A stretch of DNA of 64,000 bases from Acidobacteriota bacterium (GTDB taxonomy: Bacteria > Acidobacteriota > Polarisedimenticolia > Polarisedimenticolales > Polarisedimenticolaceae), in NCBI GenBank assembly GCA_029861955.1, contig JAOTYK010000023.1:1-64000 (forward strand). The letters are read 5' to 3'. Made by a program: the position numbers and the translations under genes. This document shows, piece by piece, positions 18,827 through 29,893 of this stretch. The notes under the pieces were generated by a model. That model was not told the origin of the DNA, searched no databases, and saw nothing but the letters and a program-made list of their open reading frames with translations. How positions within the stretch are numbered: the first letter of the stretch is position 1; each line of letters starts with the position of its first letter.

Positions 18827-20227
18827 TTACTCATCGACCTCACCCTGCATCCGATAGTCTTTGAGTTTGCGTTGGAGCGTTCGTAATCCGATGCCCAGCA
18901 TCTCGGCCGCCTGGGTTCGATTGCCACCGGTCTTGTCCAACGCCCTTAGGATCGCCTGCCGCTCGATCTCGTCCATCGTCGTCGGTTCATCCTCGTCTGT
19001 AGACGGCGGACCCTCGGTCCCCGACCGGTCGACCCGCGCTGCGCTGTCCGGCGTTCCTCGATACTCGTCCGGGAGGTCGCCGATCTCGATAACGTCGCCC
19101 GGTGTCAGTACCACCAGACTCTCGACCACGTTGCGGAGTTCCCGGACGTTGCCCATCCACGGTTGTTTCACGAGGGCCCGTAGGACCTCCGGGCTGAATT
19201 TCATCAACGAACGATTGTTCTCGCGGCAAAACGAGTCCAGAAATGCCTGGGCCAGGAGTGGAACATCGCCCTCGCGGTCTCGCAGCGGCGGGATACGAAT
19301 CGTGACGACCTTAAGCCGATAGTAGAGATCGTTGCGAAACTTGCCGTCGTCCACCATCTGTTCGAGGTCCTGGTTGGTGGCGGCGATCAATCGAATGTCC
19401 ACTCGGATTGTCTCGCTCCCCCCGACACGCATGAACTCGCGTTGTTCCAGAACTCGCAGCAGTTTCACCTGCATGTCGATCGGCAGTTCCCCTATCTCGT
19501 CGAGAAACAGGGTGCCTCCATCCGCGAGTTCGAACTTCCCGAGTTTGCGACCGGTCGCGCCGGTAAACGATCCCTTCTCATGACCGAACAACTCGGACTC
19601 GAGAATCTCCGCAGGGATCGCCGCACAATTGATCGGCAGAAATCGTCCTTTGCTTCGTGGCGAGTTTTCGTGGAGCGCGTTCGCGACCAGTTCCTTGCCG
19701 GTGCCGGACTCGCCCGTGATCATGACGTTCGCCCGTGATTGCGAGACGAGTTCCATCTGGCGGAACATCGCCTCTATGGCCTTGGAACGACCGATCAATT
19801 TCCCGAATTTCTCGAACAGTCTCGACTCGAGTTCGTCGACACGCCGCGACAGCATGCGTTTCTCAACGATCGCGGACGCCCGCTTTCTCAGCTCGAAGAG
19901 ATCCACGGGCTTGGTCAGAAAATCGTCCGCGCCGTTCTTCATGGCGTCGACTGCGGACTCGACGCTGCCGTGTCCGGTGATCATCAACACGCCGATTTCC
20001 GGCGCGATCTGGCGCGACTCGCGAAGTACGCCGAATCCATCGAGACCCGGCATCATGAGATCCGTCACGATCAGCGCCGTATCCGCATGTTCCCGTAGAT
20101 GAATGAGCGCCGGCTCCGCCGAGGAGAACGCGGTCACCTCGTATCCGATACGGCTGAGCCCACGGGTCAGGCTACGACGATTGCCGTCCTCGTCCTCGAT
20201 GAGTATGACCTTGATCTTTTCGCTCAT
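18827..20227 (-). CDS. NtrC-family sigma54-dependent response regulator
   Basis: A second 466-aa NtrC-type activator. Its receiver (about 5-120) has Asp56 in [10 protein letters not shown] and Lys in LTKPV. The AAA+ domain has GESGTGKE (172-179), [15 protein letters not shown] and the arginine-rich NVRELRN end. A Fis-type HTH at the C-terminus reads [23 protein letters not shown] Glu/Asp/Pro/Thr-rich linker (about 390-425) precedes the HTH. It starts two bases after the ligA stop. Upstream of ligA lies a histidine kinase, the most likely partner, so kinase and regulator are split by ligA in one apparent operon. Confidence 0.92.
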   Translation of the reverse strand: MSEKIKVILIEDEDGNRRSLTRGLSRIGYEVTAFSSAEPALIHLREHADTALIVTDLMMPGLDGFGVLRESRQIAPEIGVLMITGHGSVESAVDAMKNGADDFLTKPVDLFELRKRASAIVEKRMLSRRVDELESRLFEKFGKLIGRSKAIEAMFRQMELVSQSRANVMITGESGTGKELVANALHENSPRSKGRFLPINCAAIPAEILESELFGHEKGSFTGATGRKLGKFELADGGTLFLDEIGELPIDMQVKLLRVLEQREFMRVGGSETIRVDIRLIAATNQDLEQMVDDGKFRNDLYYRLKVVTIRIPPLRDREGDVPLLAQAFLDSFCRENNRSLMKFSPEVLRALVKQPWMGNVRELRNVVESLVVLTPGDVIEIGDLPDEYRGTPDSAARVDRSGTEGPPSTDEDEPTTMDEIERQAILRALDKTGGNRTQAAEMLGIGLRTLQRKLKDYRMQGEVDE

Positions 20228-20229
20228 TC

Positions 20230-23678
<3,449 letters not shown>

Positions 23679-23750
23679 GGCGCTCCCTGTTCTCCCATGA
23701 GGGCAGGCTATTTTACCTTTTTCGAGCCGCTGCACAGGCACCGCAAGAGG

Positions 23751-23798
23751 TTACCCTGGGTCGGACCCGCAGTTGACCATCGGCCCCACCCAGGGTAA
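23751..23798. promoter_or_regulatory. intergenic inverted repeat, probable operator
   Basis: TTACCCTGGGT (23751-23761) and its exact complement ACCCAGGGTAA (23788-23798) are separated by 26 bases; centres are 37 bp apart. Each arm itself holds an ACCC-N-GGGT near-palindrome. It lies between the divergent kinase operon and the XRE-TPR gene. A TTGACC (23773-23778) lies in the spacer and a TATAAA (23803-23808) just past the right arm, although their 24-bp spacing is too long for a standard promoter. Confidence 0.6.
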
Positions 23799-23916
23799 AC
23801 CTTATAAATATGAGTGAGATGTGGCTTCCGACAGTGATCGACAGACGAGGCTACCAGGGGTTTCGGTCCATTCTGGGGAGATAGACCGGTATCCTGATTT
23901 GCAAGGGAGGGGTTCT

Positions 23917-25107
23917 ATGGCATCGACGGCGCAAGCTAACCTGAAAGGCAGCGCGCGACTGGGGAGCTACTTGAAGAAGTTGCGCACCGGTTACGGCTAC
24001 TCGCTCCGCGGAGTCGAGGAGCGAGCCCGCGCCGATGGCGGCGAGATCGATAACTCGCAGCTCAGTCGCTACGAGAAGGGAATCTGTTACCCCTCGTTCG
24101 ACAAACTCCGGGTCCTGGCCAATGTGTTCAACGTTTCGATCCAGTCGTTCTCCGACGTCGTGGATCTCGAGACGCTGGAGAACATCAAGCCGGCCCTCGG
24201 AGCTCCCGAAGACCTGATCGAGGAAGGCGTCGCCGCCCTCAAGTCGGGCGATCATGGCGCCGCATTCGCCCTCTTCGAACGTTCGATCGAGATCCTCGAA
24301 GAGGAACCGCCGGACGCGGAGCGACTCGCGATGATCGGACGCGCCCGGGTCAACCAGGCTGCCGCCCTCGCCCGACTCGGCAAGCTTGCCCTCGCCGAGC
24401 AGGAACTCCGCAACGCGTTGCGTCGGGCCGAAACCCTCGAACCCCGCCTGCGAACACGCGCACTTCTCGCACTTGCAAACATTCACGCCGACCAGGGCGA
24501 CGGGTTCCTGGCGGAGATGGAAGCGGACAAAGCCCACACGCTGGCCACCGAGTCCGGTCTCGACCGGCTCGCTGCCATGGCACGACATATTGCCGCGCGA
24601 GTCCTCGGCGAGCTTGGACAATCGATGGCAGCGATCGAACGCTATCGTGAATCGGCTCAACTCTATGCCGCGTGTGGCGAGCAGTTCGAGGCCATTCGCG
24701 TGCGCATGAACATCGGCTCCCACTACGTGAAGCTCGGCAAGCTCCGCGAAGGGATCCGGATGCTTCGCGAGGCGCTTAACGAAGCCCGCGAAGGAGGCCA
24801 TCGTCGTCTGGAAGCCTACGCCTGGAGCAAGATTGGCCAGTCGTACTACACACTGGAAGACCTGCGGCGAGCCCGTAGCTGCTTCCGTGAGTCGGATGCA
24901 CTGGCCATCTACAACGGAGAGAAACAGTCCGATATTCTCTTCCTCAATTCGTTCTATGAGTGGCAAATCGCCGCACGAGATAACAATCCCACTCGGGAAA
25001 AGATCGCGTTCGGTCGACTCAAAGTGTTGCGTTCAAGCCTCGAACGGAGATTCCCCGAAGTCGATCAATTCGATGACTATGTTGAAAGGGGGCGAAACCA
25101 TGCGTAA
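23917..25107 (+). CDS. XRE-family HTH regulator with C-terminal TPR domain
   Basis: A 396-aa protein. Residues 14-78 form a Cro/CI-type HTH (LGSYLKKLRTGYGYSLRGVEE ... SQLSRYEKGICYPSFDKLRVLANVF). Residues about 105-390 are helical repeats of the TPR kind, for example GDHGAAFALFERSIEILEE and LARLGKLALAEQELRNALRRAE. The architecture resembles RNPP-type regulators, in which the TPR part binds a ligand peptide or partner. No peptide ligand gene is visible. The frame opens at a GTG 96 bases upstream; I use ATG 23917, preceded by GGGAGG. The last 8 bases overlap the next gene, an exported protein, so the two are likely made together. Confidence 0.85.
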   Translation: MASTAQANLKGSARLGSYLKKLRTGYGYSLRGVEERARADGGEIDNSQLSRYEKGICYPSFDKLRVLANVFNVSIQSFSDVVDLETLENIKPALGAPEDLIEEGVAALKSGDHGAAFALFERSIEILEEEPPDAERLAMIGRARVNQAAALARLGKLALAEQELRNALRRAETLEPRLRTRALLALANIHADQGDGFLAEMEADKAHTLATESGLDRLAAMARHIAARVLGELGQSMAAIERYRESAQLYAACGEQFEAIRVRMNIGSHYVKLGKLREGIRMLREALNEAREGGHRRLEAYAWSKIGQSYYTLEDLRRARSCFRESDALAIYNGEKQSDILFLNSFYEWQIAARDNNPTREKIAFGRLKVLRSSLERRFPEVDQFDDYVERGRNHA

Positions 25108-25774
25108 TCGTGGATACAGCCTTTTGCAGACTCTCGTTATTGCCTCGGTACTGCTCGCGTCTTTCACCGGCGCGTGGGCCCGTTCCGGGCGCTTCGAAAC
25201 ACCTCGCCATTTTCGTGCCGGACTGTCGGACCACGGCTTGGTGGAGGTCGAAGCGGTCGCCCAGGATCAGGTTTGGGCCGCCTGGGCCCTACGCAACGGC
25301 CCCGAATACAACATCGCCGTCTCTCTGAGAGATGCGGACGGCACCTGGAACCCGGTGCGTCTGATCGGGTCCGACGATGGTCGGGATCAGCTCGACCCGA
25401 CGCTCGCCGTAGATCGTCTAGGCAACCTCTATCTGGCGTACGCGTCTGAAGGCGGGGGCATCTCACTGACCGTTCGCGATCGAGACGGTCGATGGCAACG
25501 TGCCACCCAGATTTCCCCGATCGGCGTGGTCGCATCCCGACCCACACTTCAGATGCTCGGCGATCGGCTGATCCTGGCCTATGTGGTCGATGGCGTCGTC
25601 AAGATCGAAGAAGTCGATACGGACGCCGACGGTGGCGGGATGGTCCTTCATGACTTCGAGGATGGACCCGACCCGGTCGAGAAGGAAGACGACGGCACTG
25701 ACGGCGACCCGGATGATGACTCCGAAGACGAAAAAGACGAGAGCGTCGGAGGCTTCGGACCTGCCGTTCGATAG
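25100..25774 (+). CDS. small exported propeller-blade-like protein with acidic tail
   Basis: The 224-aa product has a signal peptide (about 1-27, ending AWA). Residues 40-170 look like two or three sialidase/BNR-type blades (VWAAWALRNGPEYNIAVSLR; LAVDRLGNLYLAYAS; LQMLGDRLILAYVVDG). The last 50 residues are strongly acidic (EKEDDGTDGDPDDDSEDEKDE). Too few blades for a closed propeller, so it may oligomerise or be a fragment of a larger fold. It overlaps the XRE-TPR regulator by 8 bases and is followed by a strong terminator, so it ends that two-gene unit. No function is known to me. Confidence 0.7.
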   Translation: MRNRGYSLLQTLVIASVLLASFTGAWARSGRFETPRHFRAGLSDHGLVEVEAVAQDQVWAAWALRNGPEYNIAVSLRDADGTWNPVRLIGSDDGRDQLDPTLAVDRLGNLYLAYASEGGGISLTVRDRDGRWQRATQISPIGVVASRPTLQMLGDRLILAYVVDGVVKIEEVDTDADGGGMVLHDFEDGPDPVEKEDDGTDGDPDDDSEDEKDESVGGFGPAVR

Positions 25775-25798
25775 TTCGCCCAGCTAACGAATCATGAC

Positions 25799-25831
25799 AA
25801 GGAGCGACGCTCAGGCGTCGCTCCTTTTTTT
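25799..25831 (+). terminator. rho-independent terminator
   Basis: A 13-bp stem with both arms exact (25799-25811 region with AAGGAGCGACGC, loop TCAG, then GCGTCGCTCCTT) runs into a T-tract ending at 25831. It closes the XRE-TPR/exported-protein operon and insulates it from the dcw cluster. Confidence 0.93.
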
Positions 25832-25909
25832 GTGGCGTCGGTCTCAGAATCTCAGCATACTATCGTCTAACTTTCGTCTTCTTGTGACGGAATGGATTCC
25901 CGTAAGTGA

Positions 25910-25938
25910 TTGACTTCATTGTTGGCTATCCCTATCAT
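25910..25938 (+). promoter_or_regulatory. sigma70-type promoter of the dcw cluster
   Basis: TTGACT (25910-25915), exactly 17 bases, TATCAT (25933-25938). Predicted start of transcription is near 25945. Its -35 hexamer is the same as that of the promoter at 155-183. Confidence 0.75.
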
Positions 25939-25948
25939 TGATCCGCTG

Positions 25949-25972
25949 GTGGTCCATAGTGGAGTGAAGTGG
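25949..25972 (+). promoter_or_regulatory. probable MraZ operator: three GTGG repeats at 10-bp period
   Basis: GTGG occurs at 25949, 25959 and 25969, on one face of the helix and starting about 10 bases after the -10 hexamer. MraZ is known to repress its own dcw promoter by binding G-rich direct repeats with a 10-bp period, and mraZ is the first gene downstream. Confidence 0.75.
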
Positions 25973-26094
25973 TCAAATAGCCTCTTGCTCCTGATGGCTT
26001 TCGCTTCGGGGCGGGGTGAGACCCCCGACATGGTGGCACGACATGTCGGTCGCCCGTTCCGGGGGGCTCGCCTGACTCCGACGGTTGGAAACAG

Positions 26095-26535
26095 ATGCTG
26101 CGTGGTAACGCTCTCGCCAAGGTCGACGAGAAGGGGCGGCTCAAGATCCCGGCGTCGTTCCGTGCGGTGCTCGATCCCTCCTACGGCAAGGAATGTTTCG
26201 TTACCAGCATCGATGGTAACTCCGTTCGACTCTATCCCATGGAGACCTACGCCCAACTCGAGGAACGGCTGATCCAGGCGTCGACGCTCCAGCCCCTCGT
26301 CACTCGACTTCGAAACGCGCTGAATTACTTCGGCCAACGGGCCGCCATCGATGGTCAGGGCAGAGTCCTGATCCACCCCATGCTCCGAGAGTCCGCCGCC
26401 ATCGACGGCGAAATCGCGGTGCTGGGTCAACAGAACTACCTCGAATTGTGGAACCGGGCCACGATCGAGGCAAGGCTACGTGATAACCCGCTTACTGATG
26501 ATGAACTTCGGGAGTTGGCGGCACTGGGCTTCTAG
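26095..26535 (+). CDS. mraZ: transcriptional regulator MraZ
   Basis: A 146-aa protein with two AbrB-like MraZ repeats: the first with NALAKVDEKGRLKIPASFR, the second with GQRAAIDGQGRVLIHPMLRE. MraZ oligomerises as a ring and represses the dcw promoter in several bacteria. The ATG at 26095 matches the family start, with GGAAACAG just upstream. It is the first gene of the 14-gene cluster; the next gene starts 39 bases later. Confidence 0.95.
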   Translation: MLRGNALAKVDEKGRLKIPASFRAVLDPSYGKECFVTSIDGNSVRLYPMETYAQLEERLIQASTLQPLVTRLRNALNYFGQRAAIDGQGRVLIHPMLRESAAIDGEIAVLGQQNYLELWNRATIEARLRDNPLTDDELRELAALGF

Positions 26536-26574
26536 CCGATTCCCGTAGAACAACCAGGGAACCTGAGGCGCTGC

Positions 26575-27549
26575 ATGCTGCTGTCGCCGACGAGCGAGGA
26601 GAGCTTCGTGGCACCCGCCGAGACACATCGGCCGGTTCTGCTCGAGGAAGTCCTGGAGCTCCTCGCTCCGGCGCCTGGACAGATCTTTGTGGACGGAACG
26701 CTGGGACTCGGCGGTCACGCCGAGAAACTGCTCGAGGCGGTGGGACCGTCCGGCCGAGTTGTCGGGATCGACCGGGATAGCGAGGCTCTGGCGATGGCGA
26801 CCGATCGGCTGTCCGACCATGCCGATTCCTTCATCCCCTGCCGAGGGGATCATGAGCGGATCCGTGGACTCCTTCAGGAACTCGAAATCGAGGCGGTCAA
26901 CGGAATCCTGCTCGATCTCGGTGTGTCCTCGATGCAGCTCGACAAACCCGAGCGAGGGTTCTCTTTTCGCCATGACGCCCCCCTCGACATGCGCATGTCA
27001 CCGGATGGCCCCGTGACCGCGGCGGATCTCCTTCGCGATACCGAGGAGGTCGACTTGCGGCGAATCCTCTGGCGATTTGGCGAGGAAAAAGGTGCCAACG
27101 CGATCGCCCGGGCCATCGTGCGTCGCCGGGAACAGAAGCCACTAACGAGGACGCTGGAGTTGGCGACACTGGTCGAGGACGTGCTGGGGCCCCGTGCGCG
27201 CCGCTACCGGATACATCCCGCCACGCGAACGTTCCAGGCGCTGCGCATCGCGGTCAACAACGAGATCGTTGGATTGACCGCAACCGTGCACGACGCGATT
27301 CGTTGTCTGGCACCCGGTGGCCGACTTGCCGTCATCGGCTATCACTCGCTTGAGAGTCGCGCCGTCAAGCATGCGATGCGAGACGACACGCAGCGCTGCC
27401 TCTGCCCGCGAGGTCTACCGGTCTGCGGGTGCGGCACGCCGGGTCTGGTCAAGCCTGTCACGAAGAGAGCGGTGCGGCCATCGTCGAGTGAGATCGATGA
27501 GAACCCACGATCGCGAAGCGCACAGTTGCGTGTGGTGGAACGCCTATGA
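26575..27549 (+). CDS. rsmH: 16S rRNA (cytosine-1402-N4)-methyltransferase RsmH
   Basis: A 324-aa SAM-dependent methyltransferase that modifies C1402 of 16S rRNA. Motifs: HRPVLLEEVLELL at the start, the SAM site FVDGTLGLGGHA, GILLDLGVSSMQLD, ERGFSFRHDAPLDMRM, and the C-terminal GYHSLESRAVKH with several Cys (CLCPRGLPVCGCG). Two starts are possible: ATG 26575 with GAGG six bases upstream, used here, or GTG 26608 with GAGGAG upstream, which would shorten it by 11 residues. It overlaps ftsL by ATGA. Confidence 0.94.
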   Translation: MLLSPTSEESFVAPAETHRPVLLEEVLELLAPAPGQIFVDGTLGLGGHAEKLLEAVGPSGRVVGIDRDSEALAMATDRLSDHADSFIPCRGDHERIRGLLQELEIEAVNGILLDLGVSSMQLDKPERGFSFRHDAPLDMRMSPDGPVTAADLLRDTEEVDLRRILWRFGEEKGANAIARAIVRRREQKPLTRTLELATLVEDVLGPRARRYRIHPATRTFQALRIAVNNEIVGLTATVHDAIRCLAPGGRLAVIGYHSLESRAVKHAMRDDTQRCLCPRGLPVCGCGTPGLVKPVTKRAVRPSSSEIDENPRSRSAQLRVVERL

Positions 27550-27932
27550 AGACCACACAACCGACAAACGAACGTCGCTGGCGCAACGTCGGAGTGGTTC
27601 GAGAGCACGACTCGGCGAGGACGCTGCGCGCCTGGGGTCTCTGGGTGGCGCTCATCCTGGCCCTCGTCCCGTCCATCGTCTTCGTGCTGCAACGCAACCA
27701 CAGCGTCGAGACACGGGTGCGCCTGAATGTCCTCCAACAACAGCTCGAGGAAGCCCGCAGAACCGAGCGGAGTCTCGCGATCGATTGGGCCGGGTTGTCG
27801 TCACCGGAAAAGATGGAGGCCTGGGCGTCAAAACAACGCAGCCTGATTCGACCGTCCTCTCGCGATGTGATCGCGGTCACTAAAGCACCTGACCCTACGG
27901 AAAACCTCGTCGCGGGGAAGACCCCTAGATGA
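27546..27932 (+). CDS. ftsL: FtsL-like division protein
   Basis: A 128-aa bitopic protein: a basic cytoplasmic N-terminus, one TM segment (about 30-47), then a heptad-rich coiled coil (about 50-80, VRLNVLQQQLEEARRTERSL) outside. FtsL sequences are poorly conserved, so the call rests on size, topology and position between rsmH and ftsI, where FtsL normally lies. FtsL joins FtsQ/FtsB in the divisome and helps activate FtsW/FtsI. Start and stop overlap both neighbours by ATGA. No separate ftsB was seen in the window. Confidence 0.75.
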   Translation: MKTTQPTNERRWRNVGVVREHDSARTLRAWGLWVALILALVPSIVFVLQRNHSVETRVRLNVLQQQLEEARRTERSLAIDWAGLSSPEKMEAWASKQRSLIRPSSRDVIAVTKAPDPTENLVAGKTPR

Positions 27933-29893
27933 ACCGACTACAAATACGCCGCCTGACGGTCCTGGTCATCCTCGTCGGTATCGTTTCCGTTGGCATCGTC
28001 GCCCGCCTGTATCAACTGCAGGTTTCGCGACACGAGCGTTTCAAGGCACGAGCCGAGAACCAGCATGAAATTGATTTCCCGGTAGAGGCGACTCGCGGAT
28101 CGATTCTCGATCGGCACGGACGCGTGCTCGCGATGAGCAAGCGACTCCACGTCGTCTACGCTCATCCCTGGAAAGTCGACGACCCGGAGACGACGGCCAG
28201 GACTCTCGCCGGGGTCCTCGACGAGCCTTACGTAAAGTTGCTGAAGAACCTGAAATCGCATGAAGACTTTGTCTACCTCAAGCATTTCATAGACGACGAG
28301 ACCCGCCAGTTGGTCATCGACTCCGGTGTGGCCGTCAACGCGGATTCGCCCGTGTGGTTCCATCGAGAGTCGAAGCGTGTCTACCCCCACGAGCGTCTCG
28401 CGGTGCACGTCATCGGGTATTCCGGCACTGATCAAGAAGGCGTAGAGGGCATCGAGAAGAGTCTCGATGAAGTGTTACAGGGCGACCCGACAATCATCAG
28501 GGCACTACGGCTGGGAAATAGACAACTGCTTCGGCAGTCCGTCGAGGAGCCGGACCATTTGTCGCACGACGTCATCCTCACGATCGACCTGGATCTCCAG
28601 CACCTGGTGGAGATGGAGATCGACCGTGCTATCCGCACGACCGGCGCGCGCTCGGCGAGCATCATTCTTCTCGATCCGAAACGTGGCGATGTCCTTGCGA
28701 TGGCGAATCGCCCGACGGCGAATCTAGCGAACTACTCGAAGTCATCGTTCGAGCAGCGTCGCAATCGAGCCGTGACGGACAATTACGAACCGGGGTCAAC
28801 CTTCAAGTTCGTGACGATGGCCGCGGCATTCGATAGGGGCCTGCTCGACGAGCGAGAACTGGTGTTCTGCGAGAACGGGCTCTACATCGAGAACGGTCGC
28901 CGGATTCACGACATCACCAAGCGCGCGTACTTGACCCCGCAGGGGGTGCTGGAGAACTCCAGCAACATCGGCATTTCGAAGATCGCTCAGAAGCTGACCG
29001 ACCGACAACTGCACTCGGCGATTCGTTCATTCGGATTCAGTCAGCGGACCGGCATCGAACTCCCCGGCGAGATGTTCGGAAGTCTGGCTCCCGTCGAGAG
29101 TTGGTCGGGCTACACGCACAGTTCCCTGTCGTTCGGCCAGGAAGTCGCCGTTACGGCCCTGCAGATGGCTGCAGGATTCGGAGTGCTTGCCTCCGACGGA
29201 TCCTACGTGCCTCCACGGGTCGTGCTGGCCACGCGGAACGGCGACGGCGATTGGGATCGTACCGAGCGCCCCCGCCCCGAACGAGTCATTTCCGCCGAGA
29301 CGGCGGGCAAGCTGCAGCGGATGCTTGAGGGTGTGGTCGCGAACGGCACGGGCAAGCGCGCACGGATTGACGAGTACCGGCTTGCCGGGAAGTCCGGCAC
29401 GGCGCAGAAAACGGGGAAAGGCGGGTACTCCGAGACCGACTACGTGGCTTCCTTCGGCGGTTTTGGGCCGGTCGAAGACCCCCAACTGGTCGGCCTGGTC
29501 GTGTTGAACACGCCCAGCGGAGACGATCACCAGGGCGGGCGCGTCGCGGCTCCCGTCTTTGGTCGCATCATGCGTCTCGCCCTGAATCACCTGCGGGTTC
29601 CAGGAAGTCAGGCCGTTCGAATCTCGGCCCTGGACGACGCGCAGCCGGAGAGCTCGCGACTTGTGGCGGATCGGCAGGCCGCCACCCCGCTCCCCCGCGC
29701 CGATGTTGTACCGGACGTCCGGGGCTATTCGCTCCGTGACGCGATCGGGCATCTATCGGCGGTGGGAGTCCGCACGCGTGTCGAGGGCAGCGGCATCGTG
29801 GTCGCGCAGAACCCGGCACCGGGAACCGCATTGCGACCCAACATGGACTGTTGGTTGAGACTCTCGCGACAGACCGCAGGGGTGCAGCGATGA
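27929..29893 (+). CDS. ftsI: division-specific peptidoglycan transpeptidase FtsI (PBP3) with PASTA domain
   Basis: A 654-aa class B penicillin-binding protein: TM segment (about 8-26), dimerisation region with ATRGSILDRHGRVLA, and transpeptidase domain with active-site Ser290 (GSTFK), SSN (344-346) and KSG (488-490). It cross-links septal peptidoglycan with FtsW. A C-terminal PASTA domain (about 592-647, VVPDVRGYSLRDAIGHL) is absent from E. coli FtsI and more typical of Gram-positive PBP2x or sporulation SpoVD proteins, though also seen in other phyla. Translation is coupled to ftsL and murE by ATGA overlaps. Confidence 0.93.
   Translation: MNRLQIRRLTVLVILVGIVSVGIVARLYQLQVSRHERFKARAENQHEIDFPVEATRGSILDRHGRVLAMSKRLHVVYAHPWKVDDPETTARTLAGVLDEPYVKLLKNLKSHEDFVYLKHFIDDETRQLVIDSGVAVNADSPVWFHRESKRVYPHERLAVHVIGYSGTDQEGVEGIEKSLDEVLQGDPTIIRALRLGNRQLLRQSVEEPDHLSHDVILTIDLDLQHLVEMEIDRAIRTTGARSASIILLDPKRGDVLAMANRPTANLANYSKSSFEQRRNRAVTDNYEPGSTFKFVTMAAAFDRGLLDERELVFCENGLYIENGRRIHDITKRAYLTPQGVLENSSNIGISKIAQKLTDRQLHSAIRSFGFSQRTGIELPGEMFGSLAPVESWSGYTHSSLSFGQEVAVTALQMAAGFGVLASDGSYVPPRVVLATRNGDGDWDRTERPRPERVISAETAGKLQRMLEGVVANGTGKRARIDEYRLAGKSGTAQKTGKGGYSETDYVASFGGFGPVEDPQLVGLVVLNTPSGDDHQGGRVAAPVFGRIMRLALNHLRVPGSQAVRISALDDAQPESSRLVADRQAATPLPRADVVPDVRGYSLRDAIGHLSAVGVRTRVEGSGIVVAQNPAPGTALRPNMDCWLRLSRQTAGVQR

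Larger units (their letters stand above)
25832..26094 (+). other. intergenic stretch and leader before mraZ
   Basis: No gene between the terminator and mraZ. 25832-25909 shows nothing I can name. 25910-25972 holds the promoter and MraZ repeats listed separately. The predicted leader from about 25945 is 150 bases long and includes two adjacent hairpins: GGGG/CCCC around TGAGA (26013-26025), and CCGACATG/CATGTCGG (26025-26032 with 26042-26049). Confidence 0.7.

Noticed and set aside
23851-24966. Long minus-strand open frame (371 codons) opposite the XRE-TPR gene
   Set aside because: It is a mirror of a high-GC coding strand. The plus-strand gene has clear HTH and TPR motifs, while the mirror shows none.
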